This document shows, piece after piece, positions 9,983-21,896 of a stretch of 64,000 bases of DNA. The position numbers and the translations under genes were made by a program. The notes beneath the pieces are model-generated. The model saw only the letters and a program-made list of their open reading frames with translations. It had not been told where the DNA came from and searched no databases. The DNA is from Skeletonema tropicum (Eukaryota; Bacillariophyta; Thalassiosirophyceae; Thalassiosirales; Thalassiosiraceae), in contig CM074139.1 in the NCBI GenBank assembly GCA_037178625.1, positions 496,001-560,000 of the forward strand. Direction: 5' to 3'. The stretch's first letter is position 1, and every line of letters begins with the position of its first letter.

Positions 9983-12900
9983 TCAATAAAACTGGCTCCT
10001 TTTCCCTTCGTCTTCCTCTGCAGCTTCTACACCAACTGTTAGTAGCCTCCACATCGCTTTAGGAAGTGGTGCGATTGGTTCATAAGATGTAGCTGGCATC
10101 ACCGTGGCACAACTAATACAATCAAATAACCAGCTAAAGTGAATGGCCATTATGTTTATGGCATCTTCGGAATCGTCGCAAATATTCTTGACAAGGGTAT
10201 GAAGTTTCTCAGAAATACCACAACTGGAGTTTGTCGGAGTGTCATCACAGAGGAACACAAACGTTTTATCAACCTCGGAAGACGTCAAATCGGAGAGACA
10301 GCGGTATGCATCAGAGTGCGAACTGATTATGGTTGCACCCGCAGCCTGAAGCAAACCCTTGATATCTTTTTTCATCGATCCTTCAACGAACCCGCACATT
10401 AATACTTCAACTCCAGATAATAATGTATTCGTCCGCATGCCCTTTTGGAATGAGGCAGCATATTTGGCCACACCGAAACGATCGTCACATCCATCGTTTT
10501 TATTATTTTGCTTTCTCGGTAGTGTGCGAACACTCATGTTGCCAGTTGGTGCAATGATTTCACCCTTACTTAAACAAGTCTTTACCCACAGAGGGCAAAG
10601 AATTGGTATCCCTGCCAAGGTTGCTTGCATCACCTTCATTGTCCGTGCATTGGACACAACGTTGGGAGGGTTGGATTGGTTCTCGATGGAAGCGGAAGTG
10701 ATGCACAGATGCGTCTGAGCCGACTTGGTCGCCTTGAAACTTGCCAAAAGCTTCAAGGAGACTGTGTACACAACAAAGAAGTGAAGGGGAATAAACATGA
10801 GATTTGAATCCAATCAAGGCAGCAAACGTGTTGACACTTCAAAACAATATATTCTCACCATTTTTCTTCTTCAGCAACTTGGATAGTGACTTCAGACTGT
10901 CCGACTCCTCATTTGACAGATTTGACGTCACCACATTCAGAACTAATTTACCGTCACTGCCCCCACTCGCAGAAAGAAGAGAGGAGTACCGCTCATCGGC
11001 ACATTGTACAATTTCTTGAGTCGATAAGGGGCTAATGATCTCATTCATTTTTGCTGTACTGTTGTTGTCATGTGCCATAGCCATGAGCGCTTCAGCCGCA
11101 CTAGATCTAGATTCCTGTTCAACTTCAACGTTTGCTGCCTTCTTTGGCTTCGTCGTCTTCTTCGCCGTCTTCTTTGAAGCAGCAGCCGAGACAGCAGGGG
11201 CAGCTTTCTGCTTCTTGGTTGATGGAACTGTTGGAGTTGTGTTGGAGTTTGAATCCGCCAAGGCTCGTTTCTTACCAGAAGCTTTCTTTCCCCCCTTGCC
11301 TTTCTTTGGAACAATGCCAGCCCACTCCAGCGCTTCGGCTGGAATGTGTTTCAATTCTTCTTCATTGTAAATCCTGACTTCTTCCTTGAATGAGACCTTC
11401 TGCTGAGTTCTCTTGGGTCGTCGGGATTCCACCATCTTCTCAGAAGATTTGCGAGACTTACGAGCAGAAGATACCCCAGTCGTATTTTCTTCGTCATTTG
11501 GATTGTGCAAATGAACGAAACTTTCGTCGACAAACTTTTCTTTCCCACCGAGAACATACGACACATCGTATTGGACTGCACTGCCTCCAGTTGCAGTGCC
11601 TGAGTGAACTTTCGTGACCCTACCAACACCTCCTTGCTTATTTATCCCTGGCCACGTACGAGCTTGGACCATGACAATACTTCCCTTGACAATCTCCTCT
11701 TTATGTGCTGGTTCATCAATAGAGGCAGCAATAGGATTTTGATGAGCAGGCGCAGGAGCAGACTTGGCAGCACATTTCGCCTCAGGATTGGCAGCTGGTT
11801 TAAGAGCAGGCTTAGCGGCCGGTTTACCAATGATTGGTTGCGTTTCAGCACCGTACTCGCTCTCATCATCGTCATCCTGACTACCACTTTTCAACGGGGC
11901 GCTCTTGAAAAGAGGCTGGGTTTCAGCACCATACTCGCTCTCTTCATCTTCACCCTCTTCTGTGTCCACATTACCAGCACGCTTCATCGCAACGCCCTCA
12001 CACCGTAAGAAATTTCCAGAGCTCCGAGGGGTTTTGTCCTCATGCGATTTTGAACTCTTAACATTCTTATCTTTGTTGCCAGGACGTGTTTTACGCACTG
12101 TATTACCATCATGAACAACAATGGGGCTAGCATTACCAGTACCCACAGTCCCAAAAGAGCCACGTCCTTCGTTCTTCTTCTTCTTCTGTGCTTCAGGAGA
12201 CGCTTCCAAATCGAGCACTCGACTTCCTGGTATGGTGCTAGTTCGAGCTTTATTGGATCGTTCCGACTTTTTGACAGTGTTTCCATCATTGATCACCATG
12301 GGACTTGGGCCAGCAGTGGTAATTGTTGTTGATAGACCCTGGCTTTCTTTAGCTGTATCATATTCCATAGATTCATTGTCGGGAGCTGTACAAAAGTCCA
12401 CATCATCATCGGACTTATCTCCTCCATCCGCAGCGGTATCATCGACTGTTTTGTCCACTGCAGCAGGCTTGGAATCATCTCTACCGGCAGCGGTGTCATC
12501 AACTGTTTTGTTCACTGCAGCAGGCTTGGAATCATCTGCTCCATCATTCACAGCGGCCAAAAACTTGGCTGTTTCCGCTTGCACCAACTTCCGTTGAACC
12601 AATTGATGAGCTCGTCCCTCCTTAACTTTATTCAAAGCATTCTCATTCACCTTCACCACATTCTCTTGCTCCTTGGCAACTTGTTGCCAACGTCGTAATT
12701 CATTTTGACTCTTCATTTGTTCTTTGGTCAACCTTAGTTGCTGCTGCGGCGGCGGCTGCTGAGATGATGATGATCGAGACTTACGACGAGGATGAACTCG
12801 AACCTCGCTCGGTTTTGGAATAGTTGCAGCAGCAGCAGCAGCGGCGGCGGCAGCGTTTGCTTGTGCTCGTTCTAAATTTCTTGCTTCGACACCATTCACA

Positions 12901-15131
12901 GTACGAGATGCCTGTAGGCATTGCAGACGATCTACCTCATCTAACACCATACCACCATTATCTTCGGGATCTAACTGGGTCATGGCAATACCCTCCCCAT
13001 ACACATATGGAGTAATACCGAACGCAACTAATATCTGTTTGTACGCCCGAACCTGATCATCCAACTGAGGGATGGGTACCACCGACCTCCGATCGGCAGG
13101 ATTCTTACAAGTTGGACAATGCTTGAATGCCGTGGGGGGTGGCGATGAACCCTTCTTCTTCCTGCCCTTGGATCGGGGAGGGTTGAAGGTCTTGGCGAGA
13201 CATGATTTACAAAATGCATGACAGCACGGTAACAGTTGTGCCTCACGGAGGGATGCTTGACAGATGGGGCAGGTGAGTGCCTTTCCAAGATTTTCACAAA
13301 TGTCACGCAGGTTGTTGACTAGTTCGTCTGTTGTTATCTCACTTGGTCCTGTAGCTGTAGCAGCAGCAGCTGCAGTTGTTGCAGTGACTGTTGGACAAGT
13401 TGCTGCAATAGTTTCTGTCTGCGGATGAATTGACGGTGATGACAATAAAGCCTCCGACTGCTTCCCCGACAGTGATGAAAGCAACGGCTCCGATTGTTTC
13501 TCCGTCGTCCCAGTCTCCTCTTCCTGTTCATCATCCTCACGAGATGGAAAGAAGTTGACCTCATCATTATTACCCATGGACACATCGTGATCCTCCCTCC
13601 TGTCATCCACATGCTCCTCATTCGTCTTACCCTGCTCCTCCTCCTCCTCCTCGACATTTCTCGGAGTAGGCACATCATACGGAGGAGTCTGTGAATCTTC
13701 CTTTTCTGCCAATGCTGCATCTACCGCTTTGAATTTATTGTATCGCCTCTTGTTATTACGTCCACTACTGCCATTCTTTGTTTTGGAAGTAGTTGTTGCC
13801 CCTGCTGCAGCAGCAGCATGTTTGGTAGATTCTTCAATTAGAGCTAGATCAAGTGCTGTTGGTTGTTTTCGTTTGGTCCCTCGTTTCTTTTTTCCAGTGG
13901 TGGCATTATTGTTATTGTTGTTGTTGGATTCACCTTGATGATTACTACTGGCTTTCAATGCAGCAGAATAATTTTTAACCAGTGTCGGATGATCCGAAGC
14001 AGCCTTACTACTACTTTCATAATCTTTTTCAGTTTGGAATTGCCGACGACTGCCCTCTTCCTCATCTTCTTGTTCATTCCCACCATTGTCGTCATGTTCT
14101 TGCCTCTCTTCATCATTCCTATCACCACCCTTTGCCACCACCTCCTCATTCATTTCCCCACGAAAAAAGTTGGCCTGCGACAACGTACCACAAGTCAATG
14201 GACTAAATTCCTCATAATACTCCTCATTATCCAAGTTATTCTCATTATTTCTTATTCGGTGATTGACAATTTCAATTTCTTGTCCAACATGTGATGATGA
14301 TGCATGTCCACTTGTCAAAGAGGCAGGTAGTATTGATTGATTATTATAGGTGGGATGCCCTTTGGAAGGTGTGTCAATATTATTATAATTATTGTTTTGG
14401 TCATTGTGTTTGGTGGATGAGGAATGAGACGAGCTGTTATTGTGTTGATTCAATAATTTGGTGGTAGTGTGGTGTTGTTGCAATCGTCTCATGAGTTTAT
14501 GAGTCTTTTTCTTCTTGGAGGATGGTGGTGTTGGTTTGGTGGGTTCTTCCGCTGTTTCATCATGTGGATTATAATTCGCAGCAGCAGCAGCAGATGCCTT
14601 GACAGCATAATTGACTGGATTTCGTGCACTCAACCTAGCATAACTTTTTCCATAATTCCTCCATGGCTCTTCCATCTTTTTATCACGATTAGTGTGTTCC
14701 ACCTCCTGTCGCTGCTGCATGGAAGTATTATGATTATTATTGGGAGGAGATGCACCATAGCGAGGAACGTCATTCGTTGGAACACATTTTTTGTTGGTAC
14801 TGTTACATGTTGCCTCGTTGGATTGAAAGGATGGTCGTCCCCCCTTTTCTTCATTGTTGATAGTAGTATTATTCTTGGGTGGTTGCTTTCGAGTGCTGTT
14901 CCAAACACAGGCATCGCTCCGAAGTGATGGACGAGAAGGCATCGCAGCGGCAGAGGTGGCGGGTGGTGATTGTTGTGAGAGGAGATCAGCGGACATTTCG
15001 TCATCGTCATGGCTGTTGTTGCTTGGACTGCCGTTGTTGTGGTGGTGGTGGTTGCTCATCTTGCTGTTGGTGCTAGTGTTGGATGGAGAGGGCTTTAGAG
15101 CGGAGAAGAGTTGACTGATACGATTGTACAT
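9983..15131 (-). CDS. BRCA1: BRCA1-like protein: RING finger, PWWP/Tudor-like domain, tandem BRCT
   Basis: The CDS joins 15131-10859 and 10761-9983. The 97-bp intron (10762-10858) has GTGAG and ACAG borders, and its removal keeps the frame, giving about 1683 residues. A C3HC4 RING (CPICQ, CHAFCKSC, HCPTC) lies near residue 620, so it probably acts as an E3 ubiquitin ligase. A PWWP/Tudor-like segment (GSIVMVQARTWPG) lies about 500 residues further on. Two BRCT repeats form the C-terminus, each with its conserved Trp (PLWVKTC and FSWLFDC); the intron falls inside the first. RING plus paired BRCT is the plan of BRCA1/BARD1, nuclear DNA double-strand-break repair proteins; which of the two it is cannot be told here. 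Unusual is the 600-residue low-complexity, acidic, Asn- and Ser-rich leader before the RING. Internal repeats include SEYGAETQP twice and DDSKPAAV twice. Confidence 0.8.
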
Positions 15132-16487
15132 CTTGTTGTTTCATCATGCCATGTGCCATGGTCGATGTGTGTAGTGTGATTCAAAAATGATTTTTTGAAC
15201 GAAACTCTGAGTCGATGAGAAGAGTTCGGGTCGGCGATGAATGGTACTTTTGGAATTAATAGTACAAAGTTGTTAGCGATGAAGATGGGATGTTAAAATG
15301 GCGCACGTTGATAGCAAAATAGGTATCTAGCACATCAAATCGATCGACCTTCTAAAGTATTTTGTGTTATTACTATGTAATGTCTCTCGCTCCACCACCA
15401 ATCTCAATTATGATGAAATTCCATCTTTCATTTGATTGGGCTCATTTCTTTGCGCCGGTTCAAAGCTTGCCGATGGAGACGATTACAATTGACAATGACA
15501 AGAACAAGAATGAGACATATGAGACACCTCAACCTCAACATAAGTAAAAGTAGAGGTAGAGAAGGTAGAGTTAACGTTTGCGCTCGCCGTTCTACAGCCG
15601 AACGTTGTTTCATTTGGTTTCAGTCTTTTCAGTGTCTCATAGCTTTGTTGTGTGTTCATGGGGCATGAGAATGAGACTTGAAACCAACTATCTCATACTC
15701 ATACTCAAACTCAAACTCAACGTCAAAGAAGAATATGATATCGTGACTATGAACTGTGATGCAAAAGCAGAAGCTAGAGTTAGGCAAAGAAGATGAACTT
15801 GGCATCAGCACCGCACTGACGCTGACGTTGCAGGAAATGACGAAACAACTAATGCACGCCTTTAGCTTTAGATTATATCATTATATGATCCAAATAGCAC
15901 CTTCAGGTCTCAGGTACAGTACGCACAGGCAGAGCAAGATCAAGATTGAGATGATCTCTGATTTTTCAGTGAGATTAGAAGGGCTAATTCCCACTCTATA
16001 AATTAACGGAAATCCACTCTATCCTTTATGCCAAAGCGTAACTAGTGTGTAATGTTGTACCCATATCAAAATCTCTTTCCACTTCCACCCTGAACAATGG
16101 GCGGTACCCCAGCCGCAGCAAGAGCAAGACACGAAGACGAAGTCCAAGAGAACAAAAATCTATGTCTATGTCTATGGCTGCACATGCACTTACCACGCCT
16201 GTCTCGTTCTCGCTCTCGCCCCTCCCTCACCACCATCTAATAGTGCAGCAGCGGGCGATAGCTACTTATGATGCCTTGAAGGTGGGTGGGTGGATATACT
16301 ATTTGTGATAGATGAACTAATCAGATGTTATGTACCTACTTTAAAATTCGGATATAGATGATGTTGATGGAGGGAGAAAGAAGTACCTACTTACTGGACA
16401 ATCTCGTTCCAGCCAGACCCTGCCTCGCTCGGGAAGCGATAAGCAAAACAAATTCCCAAGTATGTTCGCACTCACTCGAAACAGCAT
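15132..16487. other. Upstream region of the BRCA1-like gene; no gene seen
   Basis: No supported gene. The stretch 15690-15722 has short imperfect repeats of actcaaactca type. At 16318-16355 a ctaatcaga...tactttaaaatt string resembles the 3' end of element B (43609-43634), possibly an old 3' fragment of a related element. Confidence 0.35.
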
Positions 16488-16561
16488 AGGCGGGGCGGGA
16501 AGGTTGTGCTAAAAAAAGCGAGAAGTTATTGGAATGTCAGATGCAAATGTCCCTCTCCAAA

Positions 16562-17073
16562 CTACTGGCGGGAACTAAATCGTACCGGAAATAAATCGTA
16601 CCACGGAGAAATCTCCACACAAATCACTAACAAAACACAAAAAAGACGCATTCTACACCCTAATATCATGGTTCTGAGCCTCCATGTCAACGCCTATCCC
16701 AAATAATCGACCATAATATGATAGTATAGACAAGTAGCTTTCGATAGAACCACTGGTCAACGTTGTATGTAGTATACTCGCATAGCAGCAGCAGCACAGG
16801 CATGCAGATATGCCGTAGACATGCGTCATTCTAGATCGAAATAGCAGTTATTGGTCCCAAATTTGTCGATAGGTGCTCCATCTCGACGAACTATAGTCTC
16901 TTCTGCATCATATAATGTATATATACTGTTTGGGATTCTATGTTTAGGCTGCTATAAGTATTTTCGTCGAGTATCATGGCCAAATTTATGACTCTTTTCA
17001 TGTTGTTAGTGTTTTGTGCGTAAAATTTGATAAATCGTACCGCGGCGAGGTACGATTTAGTTCCCGCCAGTAG
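16562..17073. mobile_element. MITE-like element with 25-bp perfect terminal inverted repeats
   Basis: The first 25 bases (16562-16586, ctactggcgggaactaaatc...) are the exact reverse complement of the last 25 (17049-17073). A subterminal aaatcgtacc motif recurs next to both ends. Its 512 bp encode no credible protein. It interrupts a 236-bp repeat whose continuous form is at 17883-18118. About 115 bp of that repeat is missing here and no target duplication is visible. Confidence 0.7.
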
Positions 17074-17783
17074 CTTGTCGCTTGCTTGTCTCCTTGGCTA
17101 AACCTAAGTCTCACTTTTGTCAATAATATTTATATCATTCAGCCTTAAATTGGCACCGCTTAGAGGGGGAGCATCACCTATCCGCACTCGAAGCCTCGAA
17201 AGAGGCACACGATGCTCCCCTGCGTTCTTCAGAATTGACGGATAACTCCTCTTGATGAAGCACTAGGCCCCCGCAAGGGGAACCATATTATTTACTACGA
17301 CACTGAGGAAGCGCTTGACGCAGAAAAGTCTCTCTACGAATCTACGAATGTACCGAATGCAAATCCTCCACCGAGATATGTCCATTACATCTGACAGCCA
17401 TGACCTGCCGCTACTTCTATCCACACTACCTACTATTATCAAGCCTTCAATTGGCACTTGTCACTGGAAAGCAAGTAGCAACAACGACTACACATCAGAT
17501 CACTGGAATACACCATATCAAACCTCCATCTATACCTCACATACAACTCTAGCCACACGGGCTCAGTTCGATCACAACTACCAAACCTCGCACGATGGAG
17601 GCACAAGCTAACAAACAAGAACAAGAACTTTGCAAGGAGTAACATCTCAACGAAACAAAGAGAGAGGGGTCGAAGTTACAGTGAAGAAATCATTAACGAA
17701 AAGTGAACGTGAGCTTTAAAATATTACGGCTGCTCTCGTCGACCGGCGAACGAACCTGCAATTTGCATCGTCAACACTCTTCC

Positions 17784-17816
17784 AAAGGGGAGTAACCATT
17801 ATGGTTACTTCCCTTT
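17784..17816. other. Near-perfect 33-bp palindrome
   Basis: Two 16-base arms (aaaggggagtaaccat and its reverse complement with one mismatch) are separated by a single base. It could extrude as a cruciform or be a fragment of an inverted-repeat element. No gene is adjacent. Confidence 0.6.
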
Positions 17817-17882
17817 GAAAGAACCATGTTACTCCCCGTTTTTTTAGCACAACCTTCCCGCCCCGCCTACGGCTAGCTCACT

Positions 17883-18118
17883 GGTTGTGCTAAAAAAAGC
17901 GAGAAGTTATTGGAATGTCAGATGCAAATGTCCCTCTCCAAACGGATAGGCGTCCATTTAGTGGCGGCAAGTTCAAGAGGTGTTGGCTACCACTGTAACG
18001 GATTTCGGCGATAACCCTTCTTAGAAACTTACCTTCTGATAGGCAGACGCAGCGACGCTTGTCGCTTGCTTGTCTCCTTGGCTAAACCTAAGTCTCACTT
18101 TTGTCAATAATATTTATA
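17883..18118. repeat. 236-bp repeat, uninterrupted copy
   Basis: Its first 60 bases match 16502-16561 and its last 61 bases match 17074-17134. The middle, about 115 bp, is present only here; in the other copy the 512-bp inverted-repeat element takes its place. Confidence 0.75.
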
Positions 18119-18227
18119 GCAAATAATTTAACCCCTCAATATCTGATTAAAAATTGTATTCCCATTTCAACTACTACATATCTATTTATGCTAGAGAAAT
18201 AAATTAAACCTACCCCCTTTGCGCTCA

Positions 18228-18523
18228 GGGATCATAAAGTCCTCAGGCTTCATAAATAGTCAAAAGGAATCCTAACTACTGTTTTATTATGCAATCGTAT
18301 GAAGGGCAAAAAGTGTGTCAGGGTCGCACCCAAATACACCTCCAGTAGTCCACATGGCTGGTATTGCCAGCTCACACGAACTCATTGCGAACATGCCATA
18401 GTCATAGTTAGTTCATAACCAGGGGGACGCGTTGCTCATCCTGGCCTGAATTAGACAGGGAGACGTCTCTATAACAAACATGCCCAACAATGTCGCAGGG
18501 TACCGTGACGTAGGGCAGGCACC
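18228..18523. repeat. Repeat R1, first copy
   Basis: A 296-bp unit almost identical to 18876-19169, differing by a two-base indel in a T run. Read on the minus strand it contains tgttgggcatgtttg and ends near atgatccc, which resembles LTR edges. That identity is inference. A weak third relative of part of it lies near 19790-19830. Confidence 0.75.
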
Positions 18524-18540
18524 AAGGGAGGGTGGGTGGG

Positions 18541-18876
18541 AGAAAAAAACTCTCTCTTCGCTATATTCTCTACAGCTTCCAAAGAATCTGGCCAGGCAAT
18601 CGCATATAAATTATGGAAGCAACTCACGTAAATCATCTAGTGATCATCGATAGCCCTACCGAACTTGGAGTTCGGGTCTCTCCAGTTCTCTCGATGATCA
18701 AGCCCAATCTCTCGGGGTTCGGTTCTCATCAAAAACCCTACTACCGGAGAAACCGCTTCTTCTTCGACGCAAACTTGAGTTCCGATCAGAGTTGAAGTAG
18801 TCAGGACTCCCAATATTGACCATTTCTTGCAGGCCTCCTCTCATGGATCCCAACGCGAGGTGGCGACCACGCTCTG
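18541..18876. repeat. Repeat R2, first copy
   Basis: A 336-bp unit repeated, apparently without change, at 20491-20826. It carries a 60-codon open frame on plus and a 48-codon ATG frame on minus. Both are identical in the two copies, but neither looks like a known protein, so I do not call a gene. Confidence 0.8.
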
Positions 18877-19169
18877 GGATCATAAAGTCCTCAGGCTTCA
18901 TAAATAGTCAAAAGGAATCCTAACTACTGTTATTATGCAATCGTATGAAGGGCAAAAAGTGTGTCAGGGTCGCACCCAAATACACCTCCAGTAGTCCACA
19001 TGGCTGGTATTGCCAGCTCACACGAACTCATTGCGAACATGCCATAGTCATAGTTAGTTCATAACCAGGGGGACGCGTTGCTCATCCTGGCCTGAATTAG
19101 ACAGGGAGACGTCTCTATAACAAACATGCCCAACAATGTCGCAGGGTACCGTGACGTAGGGCAGGCACC
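18876..19169. repeat. Repeat R1, second copy
   Basis: It directly abuts R2, giving the order R1-R2-R1. That arrangement is what a decayed or recombined LTR element would leave. No pol-like coding sequence is nearby. Confidence 0.75.
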
Positions 19170-20490
19170 TCCACCCCTTCTTGCTCTGCACAATAGATAA
19201 CGACAAGTCCTGATGATAACCTTTCCATCCTCCAGGCCAAGGGACTTAGGACTATCATCTTCCGAAAGCGTTTGATTGATAGATCGCGCAGATTTCATAT
19301 GCTCACTTCGGTAGCCGTTGAGAATGATTTCAGCAATCTTCCTCTCAAGCTGAGCGTATCATCTGTCGCAATACTCAACGATCTCCAGCAGTAAAGTAGC
19401 CTCGGTAAAAGACACATGGTGTCTCTCCCATTACCTACGGCTCCTCCCTAGTGATGGTCAGTACTGGGATGCTATCAACCCCCATGTTGCCAAGACTAAC
19501 CACAGATCACACTATTGCATCCATTGTCATACACTGTATCACATGCTTTGGAAGATAAGCACGCGGTGATAAACCAACACCACATCAAAGAGAGGTCATA
19601 GTGTCCGGCATCATGATACAGTGTGGCACAACCCCAGAACTCCCTTGCGTAGATTTATCCACCATGCAGCGTTGGGCGTCGAACGCGCAGAGGAGGGAAC
19701 GGGCTCTTGAGGTCGGCTTGGATTCAATCTTAATCAGTCATGGTTGTTTGACCAACTCCACTTCCTTCTCGACTTTCCACGCGAGGAGTTCCGTAACCAG
19801 GGAGGCGTATTGCTCATCCCGGCCCGGAGTTTCACCTCAAATAGCTGGCTGTCGTCAAACCAACTATTTGTCAACACATCCGATTCCACCGCGATAGAAA
19901 CGATCTACTTCGTCCTACCCCTTCTGCATAAAGACATTGCTGTTATTGTCTGTATTGCTCCTTGCCTAAGTCTTTAATGCAGGTCCCAACTTACGATGTT
20001 TGAGAGATAGACCTTCTCAAACTGTTAACACATCATCGATCCGTGAATGATGAACGACCTGACTCTCCCCTCAGTATCTTCATCCTTCCCGCAACATGGT
20101 TCCATTCCTCCAGAGATGCATTATGATACTCAGCAATCCCTGAGCAAGGTGTGTCCATTCCTTCCAACAAGTCTACATGAAAACCAGAGATGGCTCATCG
20201 TGTCGGTGGTTCGATGAGCGTAGATTACCATCTCTAAAGCGAGTCTCCGTCACAGACATACTGAAATCGACCCAACTATTTTCTAGCCGTAGGCACCTTG
20301 CATTCGAGGCGTAGATCCTGATGTGATAATGAATCTATGCGGGGGCGTCAAGACCCTTCACATGCCAAAACTGATGAAATTCCAGCAGCCAGCGGAGTCT
20401 CCTGAGGACAATAATCCTGCCCACCCCTCTTGATCACACGACCCACCCCTGCCCACCCCTTCTTGCTCCGCACAAAGCAGAGAGCGGCAC
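19170..20490. other. Unique spacer between repeats; nothing recognised
   Basis: Only short open frames, none protein-like. Its two ends share an accccttcttgctc string (19171-19195 and about 20450-20475), next to R1 and R2 respectively, suggesting the spacer is part of the same repeat family. Confidence 0.35.
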
Positions 20491-20826
20491 AGAAAAAAAC
20501 TCTCTCTTCGCTATATTCTCTACAGCTTCCAAAGAATCTGGCCAGGCAATCGCATATAAATTATGGAAGCAACTCACGTAAATCATCTAGTGATCATCGA
20601 TAGCCCTACCGAACTTGGAGTTCGGGTCTCTCCAGTTCTCTCGATGATCAAGCCCAATCTCTCGGGGTTCGGTTCTCATCAAAAACCCTACTACCGGAGA
20701 AACCGCTTCTTCTTCGACGCAAACTTGAGTTCCGATCAGAGTTGAAGTAGTCAGGACTCCCAATATTGACCATTTCTTGCAGGCCTCCTCTCATGGATCC
20801 CAACGCGAGGTGGCGACCACGCTCTG
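20491..20826. repeat. Repeat R2, second copy
   Basis: Same 336-bp unit as 18541-18876. It ends 132 bp before the ATG of the cysteine-repeat gene at 20959, so it may contribute to that promoter. Between them are a gtagacct direct repeat and a tcccccgaggggga palindrome. Confidence 0.8.
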
Positions 20827-21338
20827 CCACGTAGACCTGTAGACCTGACACCTCCCCCGAGGGGGATGTGACGGATGACATAAAGAAATCATAAAACAAG
20901 TTCGCAAACTTGCACAAAAAAACTACAGCAGCATCATCCACTATCATTATCATTCATTATGAAGCCATCATCCATTGCTATTCTCTTCGGTGCCGCTGTA
21001 GCCTTCTTCCCCCCAGGAGCCTCTGCCGCCACCACGACGATGGTGAGTTCGCAATCACAGTCACAATCGTATTAATGTATATCTTCTGCTTCTGTTTCAT
21101 TCCGGGCATCCATGCTGCAAGTGCATAGCTCCCAAACGCTGCAGGGTTTGTTCACCCATTGCCTCTATTCCCCCACTTATTTCTCACATATATATTCTCC
21201 TCTTGTCATTCACCTTCACACTATCCATTTGGATTTGGCACCATGGTCGTGGTTGGTACTCTTCATTGCAACGACAATACAACATGTACGTGTCAGTCTC
21301 TCGGAGAAAACACTCCCGCTTCCGACGAGGAATCCTTC

Positions 21339-21684
21339 ACTGATATCAACTTCAAATGCAGCGACTTGAATCACACCAACCAAAATAAGTGCTTGAACAA
21401 GGGCTGCTTTTGGAACAGAAACAATAACACATGCAACTCCAGCATCACTCGGGAGCAATCCTCAACTGACATCAACTTCAAATGCAGCGACTTGAATCAC
21501 ACCAACCAAAATAAGTGCTTGAACAAGGGATGCTTTTGGAACAGAAACAATAACACATGCAACTCCAGCATCATCACTCGGAAGCAATCCTCCACTGATA
21601 TCAACTTCAAATGCAGCGACTTGAATCATACCAACCAAAATAAGTGCTTGAACAAGGGCTGCTTTTGGAACAGAAACAATAACA
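21339..21684 (+). repeat. Tandem 126/129-bp coding repeat in the cysteine-repeat gene
   Basis: Units start at 21339, 21465 and 21594. They are nearly identical at the DNA level, apart from one extra ATC codon and a few substitutions, which points to recent unit duplication. The third is cut by the retrotransposon and continues at 30749. Confidence 0.9.
21666..21684. repeat. Target-site duplication of element A copy 2, left
   Basis: tggaacagaaacaataaca, 19 bp, repeated exactly at 30749-30767. It fixes the element ends at 21685 and 30748 and marks target-primed insertion. Confidence 0.95.
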
Positions 21685-21896
21685 AATAAATAAATACAAA
21701 GTTAATCAGATTAGATATCTATGATACTAAAAGGGACCTGCTTCGGTACAACTGTACGGTCTTTTCTATTGCCGAATGGCTTTCCAGACAGCAAGACGGG
21801 AAACTTCCCGTAGGAGTCAAGGACTCCTCTTAAACGCCGAAGCGTCTGTAACCAGGTGAGAGTGCTCCTGCGACACATAGTTTGGACTCCATTCTT

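Larger units (their letters stand above)
16488..17869. repeat. 1.4-kb segment bounded by about 30-bp inverted repeats
   Basis: The left end (16488-16517) starts taggcggggcggg and ends in a run of A. The right end (17839-17869) is its reverse complement with one base difference. A target duplication is not clear. Inside are the 512-bp inverted-repeat element, a gggagcatc/gatgctccc hairpin (about 17165-17220), and a long palindrome at 17784-17816. It may be a composite DNA-transposon remnant. Confidence 0.5.

Noticed and set aside
11035..14927. Many plus-strand ORFs over the BRCA1-like gene
   Set aside because: They are low-complexity antisense shadows; the minus frame carries RING and BRCT motifs.
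18613..18795. 60-residue ORF repeated identically at 20563-20745
   Set aside because: Identity follows from repeat R2 as a whole; no coding bias or known motif.
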